From an uncultured Alphaproteobacteria bacterium (GTDB lineage Bacteria > Pseudomonadota > Alphaproteobacteria > Methylaequorales > Methylaequoraceae), in NCBI GenBank assembly GCA_902526175.1, contig CABZJY010000011.1:1-46594 (forward strand): a stretch of DNA of 46,594 nt. The letters are read 5' to 3'. The stretch's first letter is position 1, and the number at the start of each line of letters is the position of its first letter. Under the pieces are notes generated by a model, which made no database searches, had not been told where the DNA came from, and was given only the letters and a program-made list of their open reading frames with translations. Positions 26,001-35,362 of this stretch are shown here, piece by piece. The position numbers and the translations under genes are program-made.

Positions 26001-27773
26001 TTGTTAAAAACTAAAAATAAACCTTCTAAAGAAACAACCAAATATCTTCTAAAAAGACTAGTAAGAAACTACGTCAAAAAACATTTTTCAAAATTATTTT
26101 TAGCTTTCTTATGCATGGTAATTGTTGCTTCTGCTACTGCAATTAATGCTTGGATGATGCAACCAGTTTTAGATGATATTTTTTTAAATAAAAATTTGGA
26201 AATGTTAATGATTCTTCCAGTTGCGATACTTTTAATTGCAATTTTTAAAGGAATGGCAGCATATTTTCAGTCAATTTTAATGAATTTTATAGGTTTTAGA
26301 ATCGTAGCTGATGTTCAATCTGAAATGCTAAATTCATTATTAAAAAGTGATTTAAGTTTTTTTGACTCCACAAATTCAGGAACACTTGTTTCAAGATTTT
26401 TAGCTGATGTAGGTTCTCTGACAAGAGGCGTTCACACTGTTCTAACAAATATTGTAAAAGATATCCTGACAGTAATTTTCTTAGTCTCGGTTATGTTTTA
26501 CCATGATTGGAAACTTGCCATATTTGCATTTGTTGTGTTCCCAATCTCTATATTTCCAATTGTAAGAATTGGTAAGAGAATCCGAAAAATCTCAACCCAA
26601 ACTCAAGAAAGTTTTGGTGATTTAAGTTCTAAGTTATCTCAACTTTTTATGGGAATTAAAACAGTCAAATCATTTAATATGGAAAATTATGAAAAAAAAA
26701 ATATCGGAAATACTATTGAGGGTATTTTTTTTCTTACATACAAAGCTAACAAAATTAGTTCAATTGCTAGGCCACTCATGGAAACACTTGGTGGTTTTGC
26801 AGTTGCAGGTATTATATGGGTTGGAGGTAGTCAAGTAATCGCCGGGGAGACAACACCAGGTACTTTTTTTTCATTTATAACAGCACTTATTATGGCATAC
26901 CAACCAGTAAAATCTCTTGCTGGTCTGAACGCCACATTACAAAATGCTATGGCAGCAGCACAAAGAGTATTTTTTATAATAGATAATAAAACTAATATCT
27001 CTGATATAGGTAATGATGACATAGGTATTTTACATTCTCAAAAAATTAAAAATATTTACTTAAAGGACATAAATTTTAAATATCCTTCATCTAAAAGACT
27101 TATATTGAAAAATATTTCAATCATGTTTGAACATGCAAAAAAAACGGCAATAGTTGGTCCATCGGGTGCAGGCAAAACTTCGCTTTTAAATCTTTTACCT
27201 CGTTTTTATGACTTACAAAGAGGAGAGATATTAATTAATGATACAAATATAAAGACATTTAGTCTCAAGGATTTGAGGAATTTTTTTTCACTGGTAAGCC
27301 AAGATGTAGTTTTATTTGATAATACAATTAAATATAATATCCAATACGGTTCTCCTAATAAAAAATTGGGTGAAATAATTAGTGCATCTAAGAAAGCTGG
27401 TTGTCACGGATTTATTTCAAAACTACCAAATGGATATGAAACAGAAATTGGAGAAAATGGTGTTATGCTTTCTGGTGGTCAAAGACAAAGACTATCAATT
27501 GCAAGGGCATTTTTGAAAAATGCACCATTTCTTTTACTTGATGAAGCAACTTCTTCTCTTGATACTGAGTCAGAATCAAAAATTCAAATCGCTCTGGATA
27601 AATTGATGATTGGTAAAACAGTTCTTATTATTGCTCACAGATTATCTACTGTCAAAAATTCTGATCAAATTATAGTAATGAATAATGGATTAGTTGTAGA
27701 TAAAGGATCTCATTCAAAACTTATAAAGACGTCTATTTTATATAAAACACTCTACAAAAATCAACTAAGGTAG
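26001..27773 (+). CDS. msbA: ABC transporter, MsbA-like lipid A/LPS flippase
   Basis: Half-size ABC exporter of 590 residues: six-helix membrane domain (about 35-330) fused to an ATPase domain with Walker A GPSGAGKTS (about 386), signature LSGGQ (490-494), and Walker B LLLDEATSSLD (D514, E515). Directly followed by DUF374, waaA and lpxK, so flipping of lipid A-core is the likely job, although a general lipid/multidrug role is possible. Start is TTG 26001 with AAAGGAA 12 nt upstream; no better start is in frame. Confidence 0.92.
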   Translation: MLKTKNKPSKETTKYLLKRLVRNYVKKHFSKLFLAFLCMVIVASATAINAWMMQPVLDDIFLNKNLEMLMILPVAILLIAIFKGMAAYFQSILMNFIGFRIVADVQSEMLNSLLKSDLSFFDSTNSGTLVSRFLADVGSLTRGVHTVLTNIVKDILTVIFLVSVMFYHDWKLAIFAFVVFPISIFPIVRIGKRIRKISTQTQESFGDLSSKLSQLFMGIKTVKSFNMENYEKKNIGNTIEGIFFLTYKANKISSIARPLMETLGGFAVAGIIWVGGSQVIAGETTPGTFFSFITALIMAYQPVKSLAGLNATLQNAMAAAQRVFFIIDNKTNISDIGNDDIGILHSQKIKNIYLKDINFKYPSSKRLILKNISIMFEHAKKTAIVGPSGAGKTSLLNLLPRFYDLQRGEILINDTNIKTFSLKDLRNFFSLVSQDVVLFDNTIKYNIQYGSPNKKLGEIISASKKAGCHGFISKLPNGYETEIGENGVMLSGGQRQRLSIARAFLKNAPFLLLDEATSSLDTESESKIQIALDKLMIGKTVLIIAHRLSTVKNSDQIIVMNNGLVVDKGSHSKLIKTSILYKTLYKNQLR

Positions 27774-27778
27774 AGTTG

Positions 27779-28438
27779 ATGATTTTTAAAAAGTTTTTAA
27801 GATTACACTTAATGCAAAGTTTTTTATCTTGGATAATTTCCTTATATATTAAAATTTGCTACCATAGCTCTATTTGGTTAGTAAAAGATAACCACATAGT
27901 AGAAAAAATAGTTTCAAAAAAGAAAAGGATTATCATATGCTTTTGGCACGGAAACTTATTGATGACACCACTTTGTTGGAATTTCAACAAACAATTTTAT
28001 ATGCTTATATCCTCACATCCAGACGGAAGGCTAATCTCAAAGGCAGTATCATATTTCCAAATCAAAACAATTTCTGGATCATCATCAAAAAATACATTAA
28101 GCTCAACAAAAAAAATACTAAAGTTAATTAATGAAAATAAAGTAATCGGAATTACACCAGATGGGCCTCGAGGACCGAGAATGGTCGTTAAAAAAGGTAT
28201 TTCTTCTCTAGCAAAGTCTACTAATGCTGTTATTTTGCCACTAAGCGTTGGTGCTAAATTTAAAAAAAATATTAAATCTTGGGATAGATTTGCTTTTGTA
28301 TTTCCATTTAATAAGTTTGGAATAGTTTGGGGTAATCCAATTTTTTGGGATGATAATAAAACATATGATAATCACTCAAAAGAAATTGAGAATGAATTAA
28401 AAAGGATCACTAAACTTTCTGAAACATTTGTAAATTGA
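27779..28438 (+). CDS. DUF374 lysophospholipid-acyltransferase-like protein
   Basis: A 219-residue protein of the DUF374/LPLAT-like family, with CFWHGNLLM (family catalytic-like His), SSHPDGRLISKAV and ITPDGPRGPRMVVKKG (substrate phosphate loop). A hydrophobic N-terminal helix anchors it. In Alphaproteobacteria this gene usually sits between msbA and waaA; a role in lipid A acylation or processing is presumed, not proven. ATG 27779 is preferred; TTG 27776 directly before it is also possible. Confidence 0.88.
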   Translation: MIFKKFLRLHLMQSFLSWIISLYIKICYHSSIWLVKDNHIVEKIVSKKKRIIICFWHGNLLMTPLCWNFNKQFYMLISSHPDGRLISKAVSYFQIKTISGSSSKNTLSSTKKILKLINENKVIGITPDGPRGPRMVVKKGISSLAKSTNAVILPLSVGAKFKKNIKSWDRFAFVFPFNKFGIVWGNPIFWDDNKTYDNHSKEIENELKRITKLSETFVN

Positions 28439-28439
28439 T

Positions 28440-29705
28440 ATGTTAATTAATCTGTATTCCTTATTTTCAAATATATTGTATTTACCAATTCTACTATTCT
28501 TTATTTTTAGATTTTTTTTATCTAAAGAAACGCTTAGAAGCTTAAACGAAAAATTTGGTTCATATAAACAAATAAAGCCTTATAAAAAAATCATTTGGAT
28601 TAATGCAGTTAGTATAGGAGAATCTCTTTCTGTATTACCTATAGTTGAAATGATCTCTAAAAAATATCCAGATTATAGAATACTTATTACAACCAGCACA
28701 CTAACCTCTGCTTATATAGTAAAGAGGAGATTTCCAAAAAATATTATTCATCAGTTTACACCTATTGATATTCAGTTTGTTGTAAGAAGATTCTATAAGT
28801 ATTGGAAACCAGATATTGGTTTTTTTTTGGAGTCCGAATTTTGGCCTAATTTACTAAATGAAGCAAAAAAAAGAGATCTTAAACTTATTTCATTAAATTC
28901 AAGAATATCGAAAAAAACTTTCAATCATTGGTCAAAAGTTCCGAATACTGCAATAACTTTACTGAGTAGTTTTAAAATCTACTTTGCTCAAGACAAGACT
29001 TCTGAAAGTAGACTCAAAATGATAGGAGTAAAAGAAGTTTTAAATTACGGAAATATAAAGTTTCTATCTAAAAAACTTCCTATTAACAAAAAAAATTATG
29101 AGACTTTCAAAAAAAATCTTAAAGAAAAAGAAATAATTCTTTTAGCCAGTAGCCACCCTGGTGAGGAAAGCAAAATTATTCAAGAATTTAAAACTCTTAA
29201 ACAACAAAAGAAAAATTTATTTCTTATTATAGCTCCAAGACACCCCGAAAGATGCGGAGAGATTGAATATTTTTTTAAATCTAACAATTTAAATTTTTCT
29301 AAGAGGTCAACTTCAAATCATATCTCAGTGAACAAAGATTGTTTAATTGTAGATACCTTTGGAGAGTTGGGAATATTCTACAATCTTGCAAAAATAGTCA
29401 TTATGGGTGGATCCTTTATTCCTCATGGAGGACAAAATCCAATTGAAGCTTCTCATTTTAACTGCTGTATAATAATTGGTCCACATTATGAAAATTTTTA
29501 CGACACAGTTGAAAAATATAAAAAAAAGAAAGGAATCATTCAAGTTGGAAGTTTCAATGAACTTACAATGATAATTAAAGACCTATTAAATAATCCAAAT
29601 AAAAGGAAAACTTTTATGAAAAATAATAATTTAGTACGTAATCTTGAAAAAAAAAAGGTTGAAAATATTTGGAGTAAAATAGATAAAATAATTGAGAAAT
29701 TATGA
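28440..29705 (+). CDS. waaA: 3-deoxy-D-manno-octulosonic acid (Kdo) transferase
   Basis: Transfers Kdo from CMP-Kdo to lipid IVA at the inner membrane. 421 residues with an N-terminal anchor (about 5-27), the NAVSIGES motif carrying the conserved Glu, LESEFWPNLL, APRHPER, and GGSFIPHGGQNPIEA in the C-terminal GT-B domain. Starts 1 nt after DUF374 and overlaps lpxK by 4 nt (ATGA). With lpxK and msbA it shows that the organism makes a Kdo-lipid A outer membrane. Confidence 0.96.
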   Translation: MLINLYSLFSNILYLPILLFFIFRFFLSKETLRSLNEKFGSYKQIKPYKKIIWINAVSIGESLSVLPIVEMISKKYPDYRILITTSTLTSAYIVKRRFPKNIIHQFTPIDIQFVVRRFYKYWKPDIGFFLESEFWPNLLNEAKKRDLKLISLNSRISKKTFNHWSKVPNTAITLLSSFKIYFAQDKTSESRLKMIGVKEVLNYGNIKFLSKKLPINKKNYETFKKNLKEKEIILLASSHPGEESKIIQEFKTLKQQKKNLFLIIAPRHPERCGEIEYFFKSNNLNFSKRSTSNHISVNKDCLIVDTFGELGIFYNLAKIVIMGGSFIPHGGQNPIEASHFNCCIIIGPHYENFYDTVEKYKKKKGIIQVGSFNELTMIIKDLLNNPNKRKTFMKNNNLVRNLEKKKVENIWSKIDKIIEKL

Positions 29706-30673
29706 ATTTTTTATCACCAAAATTCTGGTATACTAGGAACTCAATTAGAAGTATTCTGCTTTATCCATTATCTAACATCTACCATTTCTTATTCTTACTT
29801 ATAAGAGCTATAAAAAATGAAAAAAAAATTGCAATTCCAGTGATTTGTGTTGGAAATATTGTTTTAGGAGGAAGCGGTAAAACACCTATTGTAATGTATC
29901 TGAGAGGAATTTTATTTCATAAATTTAAAAAAATTTTTGTTCTTATGAGAGCATTTAATTCACAGCAGAAAAAAAGCTGTATTTTAAGCGCAATCCACAC
30001 TGTTAAAGATGTAGGTGATGAGCCACTTTTGCATTTCAAACAAGGACCTGTTTGTGTGTCTAATAATAGAATAGAAGGGGCTGATCTATGTATTAAAAAT
30101 AATGCTGATTTAATTATATTAGATGATGGTTTTCAAAGTAAACATTTATTCAAAGATTTAAATTTTCTTGTTATTGATGGTAATCAAAAATTTGGTAACA
30201 AAAAGATTTTTCCTGCTGGCCCTTTAAGAGAAAGTATTAATTCAGCTTTTAAAAGAACAAACGCAATCATCTTAATTGATTTTGTGAACAAAAATGATGG
30301 TTTCTTTAAAAATTATAAAATTCCATGTTTTTATGCTTATAAGAATTTAAAATTAGATAAATTAAGGTCAAAGAAAATAATTGCTTTTTGTGGTTTAGGC
30401 TATCCTGATAATTTTTTTAAACACCTAAGAGGATTAAATCTCATACTTCATAAAAAATTCATTTTTGGAGATCATCATATTTATAAAAAAGAAGAAATAG
30501 AAGAAATGATCTCAATGTCAAAAAAACTCAAAATTGATTTGGTAACTACAGAAAAAGATATTATAAAAATTTCAAAAAAATATCATAAAAACATCAAGGT
30601 TGCTAAAGTTTCCATTAAGATGCAATCCGAAAGAAAATTTCTCAACTTTACTCTAAAACATTTAAATCAATAA
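29702..30673 (+). CDS. lpxK: Tetraacyldisaccharide 4'-kinase
   Basis: Membrane-associated P-loop kinase that adds the 4'-phosphate of lipid A. 323 residues; Walker A GNIVLGGSGKTP (51-62), LMRAFNSQQ, the catalytic-metal motif ILDDGFQSKHL, and FPAGPLRES. The start codon overlaps the waaA stop (ATGA). The 3' end overlaps the convergent M23 peptidase gene by 26 bp. Last gene of the pmbA-lpxK operon. Confidence 0.96.
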   Translation: MNFLSPKFWYTRNSIRSILLYPLSNIYHFLFLLIRAIKNEKKIAIPVICVGNIVLGGSGKTPIVMYLRGILFHKFKKIFVLMRAFNSQQKKSCILSAIHTVKDVGDEPLLHFKQGPVCVSNNRIEGADLCIKNNADLIILDDGFQSKHLFKDLNFLVIDGNQKFGNKKIFPAGPLRESINSAFKRTNAIILIDFVNKNDGFFKNYKIPCFYAYKNLKLDKLRSKKIIAFCGLGYPDNFFKHLRGLNLILHKKFIFGDHHIYKKEEIEEMISMSKKLKIDLVTTEKDIIKISKKYHKNIKVAKVSIKMQSERKFLNFTLKHLNQ

Positions 30674-31466
30674 AAGTCTCTGGATCTACAGGAACATTTT
30701 TTAAATAAATTCCCCAATGAAGATGCGGGCCAGTGGCTCTTCCCGTCATTCCAACACTACCTACTAAATCACCTTTACTAACTAATTGATTTTCAGAAAT
30801 AAAAATTTTTTCAAGATGAGCAAAGATCGAAATTAACCCTAAGCCGTGATCAATAATTACAGTGTTTCCTGTAAAAAACATATTATCAAATATTTTTTTT
30901 ATTTTACCATCAGTTGGAGCATAAATCTTCGTCCCTTTTTTAGCAGCAATATCTAATCCATAATGGGGTCGTTTTGCCTTTCCATTAAGTATTCTTTGAC
31001 TTCCAAATCTTCCTGAGACCCTTCCTTCTACTGGAATGAGAAATTGATCAGAAAATAATTTATTATTTATATCTAAGTTTTTAACTTTTTTTAATTCATC
31101 ACTTTCCTTCAGAATTTTTTTCATATCCTTTTGACTAGGCTCAACTTTTCTTGTGGGTAAATTATTAATTTTTTCTATTTTATATTTTTTTTTTTTTACC
31201 TTAAATATTTTCTCCTCTTCACCTATTTTTATCTTAATAATCTCATCATGCTTCCTCCCAAAGGCATACACAAAATAGTTATCACTTGATAGCTTTATCT
31301 TTAAATCATTAATTTTAACTTGCTCACCGTTATTAACAATTCCATATATCATCCCGCCTTCACAGAAACATCCTAAAATATCGAAATTAAAGTTATTGCT
31401 ATTTGATAATTTTGGTAAAATAATAATAAATTGCAGAATCAAAAAATTAATTAATTTTTTTTGCAT
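30648..31466 (-). CDS. M23 (lysostaphin-like) metallopeptidase, exported
   Basis: Predicted periplasmic peptidoglycan endopeptidase or its regulator, 272 residues. N-terminal signal (1-22), a beta-rich middle region with a C33-x-C35 pair (LGCFCEGG), and a C-terminal M23 domain with all zinc and catalytic residues: H168 and D172 (HYGLDIAA), H217 (IFAHLEK), H248 and H250 (GPHLHWG). The intact site suggests a true enzyme. It overlaps xseA by 20 nt, so it is co-translated with it; alphaproteobacterial xseA is often next to such a peptidase. Confidence 0.92.
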   Translation of the reverse strand: MQKKLINFLILQFIIILPKLSNSNNFNFDILGCFCEGGMIYGIVNNGEQVKINDLKIKLSSDNYFVYAFGRKHDEIIKIKIGEEEKIFKVKKKKYKIEKINNLPTRKVEPSQKDMKKILKESDELKKVKNLDINNKLFSDQFLIPVEGRVSGRFGSQRILNGKAKRPHYGLDIAAKKGTKIYAPTDGKIKKIFDNMFFTGNTVIIDHGLGLISIFAHLEKIFISENQLVSKGDLVGSVGMTGRATGPHLHWGIYLKNVPVDPETFIDLNVLE

Positions 31467-32787
31467 CTATTTTTCCATCATAAAATTCTATTTTAAATTC
31501 CTCTAGTTTTTTTATTTCTTCGGATTTAGTTATTACTTTGGTTTTTTGCCAAATTACTGTGTATCCTCTAGCTAATATTCTTTTATAAGATAACGAATCT
31601 AAAAGTTTTTTTTTTTCTGAAATATTAGCTTTTTTCTCTAAAAGAATTTTTTTAGTTTCTTTTTTAATATTACTAAATGTATTCTCAATATTAAGTCTAA
31701 AAATTTTGATTTTTTGAAACATTGACTCAATTTTAAACTCCTGGCCTAATTTTTTAATAAGCAACTTTTTTTTAATTAAGTTCTCTTTTATACTACTTTC
31801 TAGCTTTACCTCAGTAAGATCTAATTTTTGGAAATTATATTGTATAGAGTTTTCGAGATTTGGTAGTCTACCTACTTTTTCAGATAGCTTGATTTTTAGT
31901 TGATCAATCAAACCAGAAACAAGACTCTCAAAATAATTATTTTTTTCTTGAAATTTCTTATAAAGTTCACTTCTTACAGGAACTGCCATTTCAGCAGCAG
32001 CAGTTGGTGTTGGTGCTCTTAGATCTGCAGCAAAGTCACAAAGAGTAACATCAGATTCATGCCCGATAGCAGAAATAATTGGGATTTCAGATGCATAAAT
32101 TGCTTTTACCAAGGGTTCTTCATTAAATGGCATTAAATCCTCAAGATCGCCTCCCCCTCTAGCAATAATAATTAAATCAACTATCTTAGAAATATTTTTA
32201 TTTTTCTTCCAAAGATTAAATTCCTTTATACTTTCAATAATCTCATTTAATGCTAAACGTCCTTGAACATGAACAGGATACAAAATTATTTCTATTGGGA
32301 ATCTTTCTTTTATCCTATGTATTATATCTTTAATTACTGCTCCTGTTGGTGAAGTAATTACTCCTATTCTTCTGGAATAAAGTGGTATTTTTTTTTTCTT
32401 GTTTTCATCAAAATAACCTTCTTTTGAAAGTTTTTTTTTCCTTTCATCTAAAATTCTGAGTAATTCGCCCTCTCCTTCAAGTTCTATATTTTCTACTACA
32501 ATTTGGTATTTTGATTGGGGTGAATAAGTCGTTATTTTTCCTGATACAAAAACCTTTTTACCTTCAACTGGAAAAAAACTTAACCTAGGAACTTTTGTTT
32601 TCCAACAGACAACTGAAATCGTTTCGAATTGATCTTTTAAAGTTAAGTATACATGCCCTGATGAATGCGTTTTAAGTTGGGATATTTCACCGAGAACCCT
32701 TACTCTTGATATTGATTTCTCAAGAATTTTTTTTATTGAATTATTTAATTCAGAGACAGAAAGATGTTTGTTTGGGATATAAGTCAT
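31447..32787 (-). CDS. xseA: Exodeoxyribonuclease VII large subunit
   Basis: Single-strand-specific exonuclease subunit, 446 residues. N-terminal OB-fold (SRVRVLGEISQLKTHSSGHVYLTLKD), then the catalytic domain with GVITSPTGAVIKDI, IARGGGDLEDLMPFN and SAIGHESDVTLCDFAADLRAPTPTAAAE, then a coiled-coil tail and a short C-terminal segment. xseB is not in the window. The head has no Shine-Dalgarno and a -10 box 6 nt from the ATG. Confidence 0.97.
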   Translation of the reverse strand: MTYIPNKHLSVSELNNSIKKILEKSISRVRVLGEISQLKTHSSGHVYLTLKDQFETISVVCWKTKVPRLSFFPVEGKKVFVSGKITTYSPQSKYQIVVENIELEGEGELLRILDERKKKLSKEGYFDENKKKKIPLYSRRIGVITSPTGAVIKDIIHRIKERFPIEIILYPVHVQGRLALNEIIESIKEFNLWKKNKNISKIVDLIIIARGGGDLEDLMPFNEEPLVKAIYASEIPIISAIGHESDVTLCDFAADLRAPTPTAAAEMAVPVRSELYKKFQEKNNYFESLVSGLIDQLKIKLSEKVGRLPNLENSIQYNFQKLDLTEVKLESSIKENLIKKKLLIKKLGQEFKIESMFQKIKIFRLNIENTFSNIKKETKKILLEKKANISEKKKLLDSLSYKRILARGYTVIWQKTKVITKSEEIKKLEEFKIEFYDGKIDAKKIN

Positions 32788-32793
32788 GCAATA

Positions 32794-32822
32794 CTTATAT
32801 CAATATTAATATTTAGTTACAA
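32794..32822 (-). promoter_or_regulatory. Predicted leaderless promoter of xseA
   Basis: On the minus strand TTGTAA (32822-32817), a 17-nt spacer and TATAAG (32799-32794) end 6 nt before the xseA ATG at 32787. The expected start site coincides with the start codon. The box arrangement matches those at dciA, yqgE and rsmE. Confidence 0.45.
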
Positions 32823-32838
32823 AAAAAAAGGATTAATT

Positions 32839-34107
32839 TTGAATATACTCGTTTTAGGTTCAGGTGCTAGAGAACATGCAATTTGTTGGGGAATAAAAAA
32901 ATCTCCTAAATGCAAAAAAATATTTTGTATTCCTGGTAATTCAGGAATAAGCAAAATTGCAAAATGCGTTGATCTTAATCCCCAAAAAAAAAATACTATA
33001 TATAAATTTTGTAAAATAAATAAAATAGATCTTGTAGTAGTTGGACCTGAGAATTTACTTGAAATCGGTATTAGTGATTATTTAAAAAAAAAATTTATTC
33101 CAGTTTTTGGTCCAGAAAAAAGAGCATCCAGATTAGAAACCTCAAAATTATATGCAAAGAAATTTCTTAAAAGAAATAATATTCCTACAGGTGACTATTC
33201 CGAATTTTCAAAAATTAAAGAATCTATAAAATGTATTAGTAACAGAGAACCACCGTATGTAATTAAAGTGGATGGTCTTGCTTCAGGCAAAGGAGTGATG
33301 ATTTGTAGAGATATAAATTCTGCAAAAAAAGTTCTAGAAGATATTTTTGTGAAGAAAAAATTTGGAGAAGCTGGTAAAAAGATTATTATTGAAGAATTTT
33401 TAGAAGGCTTTGAGATGAGTTTTTTTACTTTTCTAGATGAAAGTGGTTCACTTGATCTTGGGTATGCTTTAGATCACAAAAAGCTTTTTAATAACGATAA
33501 GGGGCCAAATACTGGAGGAATGGGTGCATTTGCACCCTCTAAACTTGTAAGCAAAGAATTACTAAAAAAAATTAAACACCAAATTATTGTCCCCACTATT
33601 AATAGTTTAAAAAAAGAGAGAATAGTGTATAGAGGTATTATCTTTTTTGGGTTAATTATCACTAAGAGTGGTCCTAAAGTTATAGAGTATAATGCAAGAT
33701 TTGGTGACCCTGAATGTCAAACTCTTATACAAAGACTTGATTCAGATTTATTGGAGATTTTGCATGCAACTGCTAATGATAAGGTTAAAAACTGTAAAAT
33801 AAAATTATCTCAAGATTATTCAATTTGTGTTGTATTATCATCAAAAGGATATCCTGGGAAATTTGGTATTAATAAATTAATTCCTAATTTAGAAAAACTA
33901 AAGGATACAAAGAATATAAATATCTTTCATGCAGCCACTACTAAAAAAAATGAAAAGTACTTTTCAAATGGAGGAAGAGTTCTTTCAATTACTTCTAGAC
34001 ATAAAAACTATAAGAAAGCTAGACAAAATGCTTATAATTATTTAAAGAAAATCAATTGGAAATATGGTCATTATAGAGATGATATAGGAGAAAAGAATAT
34101 TAAATAA
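32839..34107 (+). CDS. purD: Phosphoribosylamine-glycine ligase
   Basis: Second step of purine synthesis (GAR synthetase), an ATP-grasp enzyme of 422 residues. Motifs: MNILVLGSGAREHAICW, PYVIKVDGLASGKGV, GPNTGGMGAF, NARFGDPECQ. The start is TTG 32839, which gives the canonical N-terminus and has AAAGGA 7 nt upstream. A longer frame from ATG 32764 adds 25 hydrophobic residues and overlaps the divergent xseA, so I reject it. The stop lies 1 bp from the convergent tadA stop. Confidence 0.96.
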   Translation: MNILVLGSGAREHAICWGIKKSPKCKKIFCIPGNSGISKIAKCVDLNPQKKNTIYKFCKINKIDLVVVGPENLLEIGISDYLKKKFIPVFGPEKRASRLETSKLYAKKFLKRNNIPTGDYSEFSKIKESIKCISNREPPYVIKVDGLASGKGVMICRDINSAKKVLEDIFVKKKFGEAGKKIIIEEFLEGFEMSFFTFLDESGSLDLGYALDHKKLFNNDKGPNTGGMGAFAPSKLVSKELLKKIKHQIIVPTINSLKKERIVYRGIIFFGLIITKSGPKVIEYNARFGDPECQTLIQRLDSDLLEILHATANDKVKNCKIKLSQDYSICVVLSSKGYPGKFGINKLIPNLEKLKDTKNINIFHAATTKKNEKYFSNGGRVLSITSRHKNYKKARQNAYNYLKKINWKYGHYRDDIGEKNIK

Positions 34108-34108
34108 T

Positions 34109-34564
34109 TTACCTTAATTGTTTAAAAAAATCCTTTAGCATTTTTGAGCATAAATCCTCTTCAAATCCTCCGAAAAAAACGTATTTTGATTCAGAGTAAA
34201 AAAAATTTTCTTTTGTAGTTAATTTTTTTTTTCCTCTAAATTTAGAGTTATAGGCTCCAAAGAAAATATTTTTTATTCGTGTAAATTTAATTAATGATTC
34301 ACACATTTGACAAGGTTCTAAAGTTACATACAAACTACTTTTATTGAGTATTAAAGTTTTTTTTTTTTTGCATGCATCCCTAATAGCCATTATTTCTGCA
34401 TGAGCTGATGGATCATTCTTTCTAATACAAGAATTGAAACCTTTGCCAATACATTTATTATTCTCATCAAAAATGACACATCCGATTGGGACATCATTAA
34501 ATTTCAAGGATTTTTTTGCTTGCTTAATAGCCATTTTCATTCTTATTTTAATAATATTTTTCAT
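34109..34564 (-). CDS. tadA: tRNA(Arg) adenosine-34 deaminase
   Basis: Makes inosine at the wobble position of tRNA-Arg(ACG). 151 residues with the deaminase zinc site H55-A-E57 (SAHAEIMAI) and P84-C85-x2-C88 (LEPCQMCESL), and FNDVPIGCVI near the N-terminus. FTRIKNIFFGAYNSKFR is typical of TadA. A 13-base A-run encodes KKKK (66-69) in frame. Monocistronic, convergent with purD and divergent from the C26 amidotransferase gene. Confidence 0.95.
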   Translation of the reverse strand: MKNIIKIRMKMAIKQAKKSLKFNDVPIGCVIFDENNKCIGKGFNSCIRKNDPSAHAEIMAIRDACKKKKTLILNKSSLYVTLEPCQMCESLIKFTRIKNIFFGAYNSKFRGKKKLTTKENFFYSESKYVFFGGFEEDLCSKMLKDFFKQLR

Positions 34565-34603
34565 AAAATTTAATATATTGCAGATTAAAAGTCTTTAGTA
34601 GTT

Positions 34604-34609
34604 TATAAT
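34604..34609 (+). promoter_or_regulatory. Possible -10 box for the C26-rluB-rsmD unit
   Basis: Perfect TATAAT in the 78-bp tadA/amidotransferase gap. TTGCAG lies at 34578 but with a 20-nt spacer, too long for a good -35, so only the -10 is proposed. It would give a leader of about 27 nt to the ATG at 34643. Confidence 0.3.
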
Positions 34610-34642
34610 AGGTTATTTTTTTTAAATAAGTATTTTTGATTT

Positions 34643-35362
34643 ATGTCACACCCAATTATAGGAATTACTCTCGATCAAGAAAACAAGAAATCTTATTCTG
34701 TTTATCCATGGTATGCAGCAAGAAAAAACTATGCCAGCTCAGTTTCAGATTTTGGAGGTACTCCAATTTTTTTACCTCATGAAATCAATCAAATTAAAAA
34801 ATATTCAAAAATAATTAATGGTTTAATTATTACAGGGGGGGCATTCGATGTTAACCCAAATTTTTATGGAGAAAAAATAAATTCATCAAAAGTTTTATTA
34901 AAAGAAGAAAGAACTCTGTTTGAATACAAATTAACAGAATTATGCATTAAAGAAAATATACCTATTCTAGCAATCTGTGGGGGAGAGCAATTACTAAACG
35001 TTGTTCTTGGTGGATCGTTATTTCAAGATATAAATGATCAAATATCAACAGATATAGAGCATGAACAAAAGAATCCGAGAAATGAGGGCAGTCATAAAAT
35101 TAAAATTTTTGAAAATACAAAATTATACTCAATCGTAAATACCAATCAAATGTTTGTTAATTCAGCACACCATCAATCAGTTAAAAAATTAGGTAAAGAT
35201 TTGATAGTTAACGCGACATGCTCGGATGGCGTTATTGAAGGTATTGAACATAAAAGTCATAAATTCTGTTTAGGGGTTCAATGGCACCCAGAATTCTTGA
35301 TAGATCAAGGTGACAAAAAAATCTTTTCAGCATTTATAAAAGCATCTAGTATAAACGTATGA
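34643..35362 (+). CDS. Peptidase C26 / class I glutamine amidotransferase-like hydrolase (PuuD family)
   Basis: Gamma-glutamyl hydrolase-type protein of 239 residues. Catalytic triad: C112 in LAICGGEQLLNVVLGG, H215 and E217 in GVQWHPEF. The nucleophile elbow reads CGGEQ rather than the CRGxQ common in PuuD-type enzymes. No putrescine-degradation genes are nearby, so a gamma-glutamyl-GABA substrate is only a family guess. ATGA overlap with the downstream rluB-like gene shows it is in the same operon. Confidence 0.85.
   Translation: MSHPIIGITLDQENKKSYSVYPWYAARKNYASSVSDFGGTPIFLPHEINQIKKYSKIINGLIITGGAFDVNPNFYGEKINSSKVLLKEERTLFEYKLTELCIKENIPILAICGGEQLLNVVLGGSLFQDINDQISTDIEHEQKNPRNEGSHKIKIFENTKLYSIVNTNQMFVNSAHHQSVKKLGKDLIVNATCSDGVIEGIEHKSHKFCLGVQWHPEFLIDQGDKKIFSAFIKASSINV

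Noticed and set aside
32764-32838. N-terminal extension of purD from ATG 32764
   Set aside because: It overlaps the divergent xseA start and its predicted promoter, adds hydrophobic residues foreign to PurD, and a TTG with a good AAAGGA site gives the canonical N-terminus.
34102-34130. Imperfect A/T hairpin between purD and tadA as a terminator
   Set aside because: TAAATAATT/AATTGTTTA pairs with one wobble but has no G/C and no proper T-run on either side; stability would be negligible.
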